Below the pieces are notes generated by a model. That model searched no databases, was not told where the DNA came from, and saw only the letters and a program-made list of their open reading frames with translations. Positions 8,952-16,277 of a stretch of DNA of 64,000 nucleotides are shown in pieces. A program made the translations under genes and the position numbers. Within the stretch, counting starts at the first letter, position 1. The number at the start of each line of letters is the position of its first letter. The stretch is from Candidatus Electrothrix gigas (GTDB lineage Bacteria; Desulfobacterota; Desulfobulbia; Desulfobulbales; Desulfobulbaceae), in NCBI GenBank assembly GCA_022766165.1, contig QYLO01000004.1, forward strand, positions 58,579-122,578, written 5' to 3'.

Positions 8952-11261
8952 TCACCACAACATATCCAGTGTACCCTGGACCTTTTTTGCAATCCGCCAT
9001 GTCAAACTTTCCTGCTGAATAATGACTGAATTGATTTCTGTTGACCACGGAGTATACGAATGAGAGTGCAGTAAAAAGGTAACTCCACCGATTGCGATGA
9101 CAAGATACAAAAATATACCATTACCTAAAATACATCTTGCTGTTATGAGACATTTATACCGATGTGCCAGATAGGCGACCCCCGAGAGTAAAACGGAAAA
9201 AAGTAAGAGTACAACAACAAGATAAAACGTATACTTTGCAAGTTCCTGTCCTGGCAGAAGATAGGTATAGAGGATACGAATGTTCACAGCAAGAAACAGA
9301 AGAGAAAGTAGGGAAAAAATACGTATGTAAATTCGTTGAGGAGAGATGAAGAGGATCAGGCAGGCAACTGTTAGAATATATAAAAAAGGCAAAAAAGTCT
9401 TCCCCAAAAGCATCCCTCGTTCTTGGCGGTAAACAGTTATTTCTGTATCTATTTTTGAATAGGAGATATTTTTTTTATTGTTGTTCTTGTTGTCCTGAAT
9501 GCTTTCGATCTTCTGCCGAGAGGATATTTCCGACGTTTCCCAACCTGGAATTTTTTCCAGCATGTTTTCTCCCCTGTTTATCTTGCCAACAGCACCGTTC
9601 ACCCCAATAACATCAGGAATATAGATGAGCTTATCTCTTGTCTCTTTATTATGTCGAAAGCTGATGCGGAGTGTATGACGATCAACAGGGTAGAATGCCT
9701 TTGTGCTATCAATTTTCAAGTTCGCAATAACTCGATATGCTCTCGTGGTAATATCGCCGTTTATTTTTTCTATGATTGGTTTTCCTAGATTGACGGGGTG
9801 TTGCGCATTGAGAAAGGTGATCGCAGTATCATCCAAAACACCTTGAAAGCGAAACCAAAGGTAAAAGTCTGCGGTAAATGTTCCCTGTTTTAGATCAATA
9901 TTTCGGATAAAGTTTATGTCAACTCCGGTATATACTACTCGAAAAGAGGCAATATACGGCTCTTCGTCTTCATCAGTATAATTTCCTAGTATCTGTTGCT
10001 GATCCTGCTTTTGATACTGCTGATAAAAGGGAAGAAAGGTATGATTAAACCACATACCGAGAGATAATGGCAGACTGGTATTATTGCCGTTTTCATCAAA
10101 ATAGATATCTCCGGTAATGCCCTGAACAGCAACATCTTTTTCATTAAATCTATTCAACGCATTTCTGACCCTTCTTCTGTCTTCACGAATACTGTTCCCT
10201 AGGAGTTCAGCCTGCTCCACAGCGTTGAGAGCAACCAGCATGGCATCGTAATAAGCAGCAGCCACCCATGTGGGTTCTTTTTGATATTGATGAAGAAATT
10301 TTTCCCGAAAGACGAGTGCATCTGGCTGATCAGCTAGGTAGGAAATAAAGGGTGAGACAGCAAAGGTGCCGTTTGTATAATCTCTCAGAGATTCTTGGCC
10401 ATTAAGTTGTTTTTTTTCAAACTGTTGTATAAAAGCAGGAACTGCAAGAGAACTTGTTCCAATAACCAGATAATTGGTTCCCGGATACTTGAGCATACTC
10501 ATCAGACGACTACAATCCCTACTTTCTGTTGCGAAAAAAATTGGACCAACAGACCGGTTAGCTCTGATTTCAGCAATGATCTTTTTAAAAGCAAGATCTT
10601 TCTTATTGCTCTTTTCAGCAAAAGACCATATTTTCAGATCATCAAAAATATCTTTAGCTGTGTTTTTAAATTGTTCAGCCGTTGTCTCGTAAAAATTTTT
10701 ATCATAGATAAGAGATACCTGTTTTTTTGTGCCACCAGCGAACCGTTGCAACCGTTTCATATTGTAAGCAATAAATTCTGTCATATCATGCTCTCCCGGT
10801 ATTGTTCTGAAAAACCATTTGTTGCCCATGATAGCGTTGTCTACGGCTGCTGACCCTGTAATTGCCGATATTCCGTTACTCTGATAGATAGGACCAGCAG
10901 CAGCAGAGCTGTCGCTCGTATAATGACCGAGAACAAGAAGTGATTTGTTATCATTAACAATACCAGATGCAATTTCTACAGCAGTTTGGCTGTTTTGGTC
11001 ATCATACGATATGATTTTAACCTTTTTATTTTTCAGAATATTTCCTTCTTTCTTTACCTTATTGTATGCCATTGTTGCTCCTCTGAGCATGGCCTTTCCC
11101 TCTTCCTGATTAACGCCGCTCATTGGCCCTGCAAGGGCAATATAAACTGTCTTCGTCTTATCAGTCTTGTCTTGAGTAAAGTGTCTGAGCAGGAAAACCG
11201 CAAGAATGCCGACAATACCGACGCAACATAATACGATGACTGTTTGTGCTTTTTTTTTCAT
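8952..11261 (-). CDS. periplasmic-binding-protein receptor fused to a pentameric ligand-gated-channel-like domain
   Basis: A 769-aa protein. After an N-terminal membrane or signal segment (about residues 5-27) comes a type I periplasmic binding domain like branched-chain amino-acid receptors (about 38-400, with YIALAGPMSGVNQEEGKAM and the VVAL..EQAELLG region). The next segment (about 425-615) looks like the extracellular beta-sandwich of Cys-loop/Pro-loop channels, with FTADFYLWFRFQG and a Pro-loop FYPVDRHTLRI (P525). Four membrane helices follow (about 623-640, 645-668, 678-702, 712-735). The stretch from LPFLYIL through NIRILYTYLLPG to helix 3 resembles M1-M2-M3 of GLIC-type channels by eye. 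I infer a ligand-gated channel or receptor of the inner membrane that senses a small molecule in the periplasm. A shorter paralogue lies divergently next door. No ABC permease or ATPase is nearby, which argues against an ordinary transport receptor. Confidence 0.75.
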   Translation of the reverse strand: MKKKAQTVIVLCCVGIVGILAVFLLRHFTQDKTDKTKTVYIALAGPMSGVNQEEGKAMLRGATMAYNKVKKEGNILKNKKVKIISYDDQNSQTAVEIASGIVNDNKSLLVLGHYTSDSSAAAGPIYQSNGISAITGSAAVDNAIMGNKWFFRTIPGEHDMTEFIAYNMKRLQRFAGGTKKQVSLIYDKNFYETTAEQFKNTAKDIFDDLKIWSFAEKSNKKDLAFKKIIAEIRANRSVGPIFFATESRDCSRLMSMLKYPGTNYLVIGTSSLAVPAFIQQFEKKQLNGQESLRDYTNGTFAVSPFISYLADQPDALVFREKFLHQYQKEPTWVAAAYYDAMLVALNAVEQAELLGNSIREDRRRVRNALNRFNEKDVAVQGITGDIYFDENGNNTSLPLSLGMWFNHTFLPFYQQYQKQDQQQILGNYTDEDEEPYIASFRVVYTGVDINFIRNIDLKQGTFTADFYLWFRFQGVLDDTAITFLNAQHPVNLGKPIIEKINGDITTRAYRVIANLKIDSTKAFYPVDRHTLRISFRHNKETRDKLIYIPDVIGVNGAVGKINRGENMLEKIPGWETSEISSRQKIESIQDNKNNNKKNISYSKIDTEITVYRQERGMLLGKTFLPFLYILTVACLILFISPQRIYIRIFSLLSLLFLAVNIRILYTYLLPGQELAKYTFYLVVVLLLFSVLLSGVAYLAHRYKCLITARCILGNGIFLYLVIAIGGVTFLLHSHSYTPWSTEINSVIIQQESLTWRIAKKVQGTLDMLW

Positions 11262-11519
11262 ATCAGCTAAAATCAGAGAGTAAGGGTTCTTTTTGCAAGT
11301 TTTTTATCGCATGCCGTAAAAAATATATTGATTATTTCGGCCTTCCTGTGTTTTTTTATCACTTCGATCCTGTCTCTTCATGTAGTTTAAGATAGTAAAT
11401 TATGACCGGAATATACTTGTTTTTTAACTGCTATAAAAGCTCAATCTGAAAAAATTGAATAGATTTCCTCTCTCCCCTGAAATATCAAACTAAAAAATAA
11501 AGTTTAAATAAAGAGTTGC

Positions 11520-11539
11520 AATGTAAATATAGTTACATT
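11520..11539. promoter_or_regulatory. dyad in the divergent spacer between the two receptor genes
   Basis: AATGTAA and TTACATT form a perfect 7-bp inverted repeat with a 6-bp AT-rich centre, 15 bp upstream of the ATG at 11555. Its position suggests an operator or promoter element for the plus-strand receptor gene; no regulator is identified. The rest of the 293-bp spacer (11262-11554) is AT-rich with no gene. The ATG at 11555 has no clear Shine-Dalgarno sequence. Confidence 0.3.
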
Positions 11540-11554
11540 ATATTATAAGTCGTT

Positions 11555-13408
11555 ATGAAGAAAAAATTGATATTTTTTTGCTGTCTCAGTATGGCAACAG
11601 TTGCTGTATATTTTGTTTTAAAGTCTTCTTCTTTAGAAGAAAAGGAGCCTATATATATTGCTGTGGTCGGACCTATGCAAGAGTCAGGCGGCAAAGCCAT
11701 GCAAGAAGGCGTAGCATTTTACGAGGAACAGATAAATAATCAAGGAGGAATTGACGGCAGAAAAGTTGAATGTATATTTCTGGATGATCAAAATGATCCA
11801 AAAGTAGCCCAGCGTATTGCTCGTACTCTTGCTGTGGACAACAAGGTGCTAGCCGTGTTAGGGCATTATGACAGTTCTACTTCGTCTGTTGCAGGTAAAA
11901 TTTATAAAAAAAATGGGATTCCAGCGCTTACTGCATCAGCAACTGTAGAATCAGTTATCCAAGACAATGAATGGTATTTTAGAACGATTCCTGGCAATGC
12001 CCTTGAAGCAAAGTTCGCTGCCTCTTATATGTATGATATTATAAGTTTTTACAGAAATATTTCCCAGAAAGAAATAGTTGAAGAAACAATCCCTGCAAGT
12101 ATAATTTTTAGTCAAGATAACTACGGAATATCACTTTTAAAAAATTTTGAAAAAATTGCAAAGCAGTTTGATATAGCAATCAAAGGAAAATGGGCATGGG
12201 ATGATAAAAAATCTTCTTCCGATCAGATCGAGAGTATAACAAAGGAATTGGCTGAGATAGATGATCCTGGGGTAATTTATTTTGCAACGCATGCTGCTGA
12301 AGGTGTGCAAATTATTACTGGATTAAAAGATGCAGGGAAGACATATCCGATGATTGCCTCTGCTGCTTTGGCCAGAGATTTTTTTCACGAACTGAAAACA
12401 TACTCTAAGGAAAGGGAAACTCTTGGATATTATTCAGATGGTATTTATTTTGTATCACCTTATATAACGGCTCTCAGTGGAGTAGAAGGGGTTGAATTTC
12501 AAATATTTTTTTTTGAAAAACACAAGAAAGAATCAGGTGTTGTAAGCTCCTGTTATTACGATGCCGCTCAAATCATTGTTCAAGCTATAAAAACAAGCGG
12601 AATCCAAGGAAAAAAGCATATCCGAGAGGATAGAAGAAATATCAGAAAAGCTCTGACTGAAATGTATAATGAAGATAAGGCGATTAAAGGCGTTACTGGC
12701 AAACTCTGGTTTGATAAAAATGGCAGTGTGAGAAAAGAGTATGCGTTGGGTATCTGGCAAAAGCAAAAAGAACTCCCGGCTTTTTTTCAATATAAAACAA
12801 CGAAGTTGAGGGGTAATAATGTCTTACAAAAGGCATTGGATGGTGAAGTTTTTTTTATAGATGATCTTGCCATGCATTCTACGCGTATTGTATATGTTGG
12901 GGTGGAACATTTTAAGTTGATTAGTATAAATAAAAAAAAATTTGAATACACTGCTGAATTTGAGCTTCGATTTCGTTATCCTACCTCTTTTGATACTCCC
13001 ACGGAAGGATCAATAACCTCTTCCTCTCCTATGAATTATCAATTCACCAATGCAATATCAAAACAGCTTATTAAAGGACATAAAGAACAAATAAAGAATA
13101 AGATAAAAACGCACATTATTCATATGCAAGCAGCTTTTAGCTTTGATCCTAATCGATTACTTTTTGGTTATTGTCCGCTGTTTATAGGTATTCGGAATGA
13201 ACGTCTAACATATCAAGATCTTATTTATGTTGCTGAAAAGAAGACGCTTCAAGCGGAGCAACTGCCCTCGGGGTGGTCTATAGAGAGTATAATGACTTTT
13301 TCTGATATCTTATCAAAGAAGACCACATTGGGTATTCCTGCATATTTAGATTCGAATCATACGCTTAATTATTCAAGATTTAATATAATGACAATGATTA
13401 ATATGTAG
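11555..13408 (+). CDS. periplasmic-binding-protein receptor with channel-type beta domain but no membrane helices (truncated paralogue)
   Basis: A 617-aa paralogue of the divergent neighbour. It has a hydrophobic N-terminal segment, a type I periplasmic binding domain (about residues 32-400) and a beta-rich domain (about 430-600) that aligns with the neighbour's channel extracellular domain. The ED[RK]RRN[IV]RKAL region and the YVGVEHF and FEYTAEFELRFRYP elements are shared. The Pro-loop is degenerate: FSFDPNRLL, with Ser where the conserved Pro should be. The frame ends where the first channel helix would begin. The downstream 150 bp encode no helices in any frame, so I see a deletion rather than a simple frameshift. 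It may be a soluble or tethered binding subunit, or a decaying copy. Base composition is more AT-rich than in neighbouring genes. Confidence 0.7.
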   Translation: MKKKLIFFCCLSMATVAVYFVLKSSSLEEKEPIYIAVVGPMQESGGKAMQEGVAFYEEQINNQGGIDGRKVECIFLDDQNDPKVAQRIARTLAVDNKVLAVLGHYDSSTSSVAGKIYKKNGIPALTASATVESVIQDNEWYFRTIPGNALEAKFAASYMYDIISFYRNISQKEIVEETIPASIIFSQDNYGISLLKNFEKIAKQFDIAIKGKWAWDDKKSSSDQIESITKELAEIDDPGVIYFATHAAEGVQIITGLKDAGKTYPMIASAALARDFFHELKTYSKERETLGYYSDGIYFVSPYITALSGVEGVEFQIFFFEKHKKESGVVSSCYYDAAQIIVQAIKTSGIQGKKHIREDRRNIRKALTEMYNEDKAIKGVTGKLWFDKNGSVRKEYALGIWQKQKELPAFFQYKTTKLRGNNVLQKALDGEVFFIDDLAMHSTRIVYVGVEHFKLISINKKKFEYTAEFELRFRYPTSFDTPTEGSITSSSPMNYQFTNAISKQLIKGHKEQIKNKIKTHIIHMQAAFSFDPNRLLFGYCPLFIGIRNERLTYQDLIYVAEKKTLQAEQLPSGWSIESIMTFSDILSKKTTLGIPAYLDSNHTLNYSRFNIMTMINM

Positions 13409-13500
13409 TAAAAAAAGAGAATAATTAAAAAGGCTGTAAGAAAACGCAAAAAAAAATTGACTAATTGAGTATTTTTTGTGATAATTTTTTAAGCTTCGAT

Positions 13501-13549
13501 AGCCCATAGCCCATAGCCCATAGCCCATAGCCCATAGCCCATAGCCCAT
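13501..13549. repeat. seven perfect tandem copies of AGCCCAT
   Basis: A 49-bp heptanucleotide array with a partial eighth copy, 24 bp upstream of the ATG of the beta-barrel gene at 13574. The unit is 7 bp, so a gain or loss shifts spacing rather than a reading frame. In this position it could vary promoter or 5' UTR geometry. The surrounding spacer (13409-13573) is otherwise AT-rich and empty. Confidence 0.95.
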
Positions 13550-13573
13550 AGCATAAAATTTATTGAAAACGTT

Positions 13574-14524
13574 ATGAAAAATCTATTTTGCTGTATACTA
13601 CCCTTGTCAGTACTCGTTATTTGTGCTAATATTCCACTTTCACTTGCTGCTACTGATCATAATATACAGACAAAATCAGAGGGATGGATTGCCAGTGGTA
13701 AAAAGTTACTCGGGCCATCATGGTCTAAAAATCCAAAAAAATTTGATGTTGTTCCGTCTCCCTTGCTGTATCAAGTTACAGCAGAATATTCTTACTCAAA
13801 GGAGGACGGTAATGTGGATGCAGAACAACATAGAGGCTCTGCCGAACTGATACTGAGAAAAGATCTGTTGACCAGTGTTACACGATATAAAGTCAATAAA
13901 AAAGAAACAAAAAAAGCGCTCACCGGCGTTTCTGTCAATGTAGAATCTGAAAAATTTTTCCAGGCACTTCGCTACTCCATTACAGATTGGATGCAGGTTG
14001 TCGGAGGCGGTGACTGGACAATAATCGATACAGCAAAATCTTTAGATAGTCGTTCAACTGTATTTGCTGGCGCATTATTTGATGTTATTGAGCGACCAGA
14101 TTTTTCTTTATGGATTGGGGGATTTTATGGGTATACAGATGAAGCATATAAGAACAGCACGATAACAGATAAGCCCAAATATGCTGATTTTACGTCAGTA
14201 GACGATTACAGTTCTGACAATTTTTATCTCAAACAAAATTTGCGCTGGAATATAAGCGATACAGTCACCTTTAAAGAACAGCTAGACTTTGTTCAAACGC
14301 TCAAGGAATCTGATTATTATTTCTGGACTCTTGATCTTGAGCTTGATTTTAAACTGACAAAATATATGTCGTTCAATATTTCGTACACAATGGATTACGA
14401 TTACAGCCCCTTTACTGAAGCTGTTGAAAATTATTTTGACGAACGCAGGCTAGCAGGCAAACCAGCTGGTGAGATGTATGAAATGGATACCACCCTTGCA
14501 GCAGGAATCAAGATAAGCTTCTAA
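13574..14524 (+). CDS. DUF481-like outer-membrane beta-barrel protein
   Basis: A 316-aa protein with a signal peptide (about residues 1-26, ending LSLAA). The mature part is rich in alternating aromatic and hydrophobic beta strands and ends in Phe (KISF), the usual outer-membrane targeting signature. The C-terminal half (KQNLRWNISDTVTFKEQL, FWTLDLELDFKLTKYMSFNISY) resembles the DUF481/YdiY barrel family. Function is unknown; such barrels may be pores or surface proteins. It lies behind the AGCCCAT array and is followed by a hairpin. No ribosome site is obvious before the ATG. Confidence 0.65.
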   Translation: MKNLFCCILPLSVLVICANIPLSLAATDHNIQTKSEGWIASGKKLLGPSWSKNPKKFDVVPSPLLYQVTAEYSYSKEDGNVDAEQHRGSAELILRKDLLTSVTRYKVNKKETKKALTGVSVNVESEKFFQALRYSITDWMQVVGGGDWTIIDTAKSLDSRSTVFAGALFDVIERPDFSLWIGGFYGYTDEAYKNSTITDKPKYADFTSVDDYSSDNFYLKQNLRWNISDTVTFKEQLDFVQTLKESDYYFWTLDLELDFKLTKYMSFNISYTMDYDYSPFTEAVENYFDERRLAGKPAGEMYEMDTTLAAGIKISF

Positions 14525-14540
14525 TGCTCTGTAAAATACG

Positions 14541-14563
14541 AGGTGACTTCTTGAGAGTCACCT
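14541..14563 (+). terminator. hairpin after the beta-barrel gene
   Basis: A perfect 8-bp stem, AGGTGACT and AGTCACCT, with a 7-nt loop, 17 bp after the stop codon. It lacks a solid T-run (TCTTCTTCTA follows), so it is either a weak terminator or an mRNA-end stabiliser. Confidence 0.5.
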
Positions 14564-14600
14564 GTACCAGCCCTCATCTTCTTCTATAAAATACAGCACA

Positions 14601-15068
14601 TTGTATAAAAAAATTACGTCCTCAAGGAAAATTTGCCTCCTTGTTGCAGGATTATACTTGATAACAGCAGGACAGCGAGTCAGAGCAGAAAATATTCAAC
14701 AAAATCATTCTGTTTCTGTTCTAGCCCAATCTGTGGGTCAGCAAGTAATGATGTTTGAAAAACTTATTGGTCAATGGAAAAGAGCTGATGGAGATTATAC
14801 CATTGAATTTATTAATAATAACAGTGATGGTATACCAAAAGCCATCTATTATAATCCCAAGCCGATTCATATTGCTCAGACAAAAATTTCCTCTGAAAAC
14901 GGAGCAATAAAAGTATTTATTAAGCTACAAGATAAAGGATATCCTGGTTCTACCTATACGCTACACTACGTCCCCTCTGACGATATTCTTCAAGGAAACT
15001 ATTTTCATGCAGGACTTCAGCAGCAGTTTCCAGTGGTTTTCAACAGAGAGCAACAAGAAAAACCATGA
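14601..15068 (+). CDS. small secreted protein of unknown function, upstream of the sulfatase maturase
   Basis: A 155-aa product with a probable signal peptide (basic start, hydrophobic core about residues 11-25, cleavage near RVRA). The mature part has beta-rich motifs (GQWKRADGDYTIEFI, YTLHYVPSDDILQGNYF) that recall lipocalin-like or beta-sandwich secreted proteins, but I do not recognise a family. The start appears to be TTG and the ribosome site is weak. Its TGA overlaps the ATG of the sulfatase maturase (15065-15068), so the two are translationally coupled and it likely belongs to the sulfatase system. Confidence 0.6.
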   Translation: MYKKITSSRKICLLVAGLYLITAGQRVRAENIQQNHSVSVLAQSVGQQVMMFEKLIGQWKRADGDYTIEFINNNSDGIPKAIYYNPKPIHIAQTKISSENGAIKVFIKLQDKGYPGSTYTLHYVPSDDILQGNYFHAGLQQQFPVVFNREQQEKP

Positions 15069-16213
15069 TTAATGCTGCTCGCAAGCCTTTGCAGAAAAGC
15101 GTCATTATCAAGCCTGTTGGTTCTTTTTGTAATCTGCAATGCGACTACTGTTTTTATTTGGAAACCAAGAAGTTGTATACTGGGCCGCCAGCAAGTCATC
15201 GCATGAGCAAGCAGACCTTAGAAAAAATTATTCAGGATATGTTCGCTAGCTGCGATACACCAACCTTTATCTGGCACGGTGGCGAACCTACGCTTATGGG
15301 GCTAGAATTTTTTCAGCAGGCAATGTCCTTGCAGCGTCATTATGCCAAAGGTCGTGCATATTCAAACGCCTTACAAACTAATGGTACCTTGCTGAATAAA
15401 GACTGGGCAAATTTTTTCAAGACAGAAAATTTTTTGGTTGGGGTCTCGCTTGACGGTCCTAAGCATGTGCATAATCAATACCGGAAAGACCTGCAAGGCA
15501 AGGGGACGTTTTCCACAGTGTTTGAAAATACCAAAATGCTTATGCAAGCTCAGGTGCCGGTCAATGTGCTTGCCACGGTAAACAGTTATTCCGTACAGCA
15601 TACCGAGCAGATCTATAGATTCTTCAAAAGGCATAAGTTTATCTTTATGCAGTTCATGCCCGTAGTTGAAACAGATCCTCAAAATCCCGAACGTGCTGCG
15701 TCCTATTCCGTCACAGCAAGGGCGTACGGCGCCTTTCTCCATCGTCTGTTTAATCTTTGGATCAAAGATTTTGATTTCAAGCATCTCAAACAGAAAACCT
15801 CTATTCGTTTTTTTGATGACCTTGTAAAAAAATATGCTGGTATGCTACCGGATCACTGTATTTTTCAGCGGGTTTGCGCAGGTGCGCCTGTGATTGAGCA
15901 TAACGGAGATATGTTTTCCTGTGATTATATGGTTGCAGAAGACACGCATATAGGCAATATATATAATACGTCTGTTAATGAAGCTCTTGCGTCCCGGATC
16001 AATACTGCATTTGGAGAACGTAAAGCGCAACTCAATAACCGCTGTACTAAGTGTAAATGGTTGGAATTATGCTACGGCGGTTGTATCAAAGATCGAATTC
16101 GCGATCCGAATGATCAGGGCCATAATCGTTTCTGTTCCTCCTACCAGTTCTTTTTTCAAAAGGCAGATAAACAGCTCAAAAAACTGGCAGAGTTGTATCA
16201 AAAATATTATTAA
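15065..16213 (+). CDS. anaerobic sulfatase-maturating enzyme (radical SAM, SPASM)
   Basis: A 382-aa radical SAM enzyme that oxidises the active-site Ser or Cys of sulfatases to formylglycine without oxygen. The SAM cluster motif is CNLQCDYC (C22, C26, C29). Downstream are the GGEP motif (HGGEPTLMG) and a C-terminal SPASM region with cysteines in VCAGAP, FSCDYMV and CTKCKWLELCYGGC, which bind two further [4Fe-4S] clusters. Length fits anSME proteins (about 370-400 aa). It sits directly before a sulfatase with a Ser-type motif, its expected substrate, and is coupled to the upstream secreted-protein gene. It acts in the cytoplasm before export. Confidence 0.93.
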   Translation: MINAARKPLQKSVIIKPVGSFCNLQCDYCFYLETKKLYTGPPASHRMSKQTLEKIIQDMFASCDTPTFIWHGGEPTLMGLEFFQQAMSLQRHYAKGRAYSNALQTNGTLLNKDWANFFKTENFLVGVSLDGPKHVHNQYRKDLQGKGTFSTVFENTKMLMQAQVPVNVLATVNSYSVQHTEQIYRFFKRHKFIFMQFMPVVETDPQNPERAASYSVTARAYGAFLHRLFNLWIKDFDFKHLKQKTSIRFFDDLVKKYAGMLPDHCIFQRVCAGAPVIEHNGDMFSCDYMVAEDTHIGNIYNTSVNEALASRINTAFGERKAQLNNRCTKCKWLELCYGGCIKDRIRDPNDQGHNRFCSSYQFFFQKADKQLKKLAELYQKYY

Positions 16214-16277
16214 AGTTAGCCGTTTACCCCCTCGCCTCTGAAGAGGGATAACAACAATATGAAAAGGGAGAGATGTT

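Noticed and set aside
13501..13549. CRISPR array
   Set aside because: The unit is 7 bp with no spacers; it is a simple tandem repeat.
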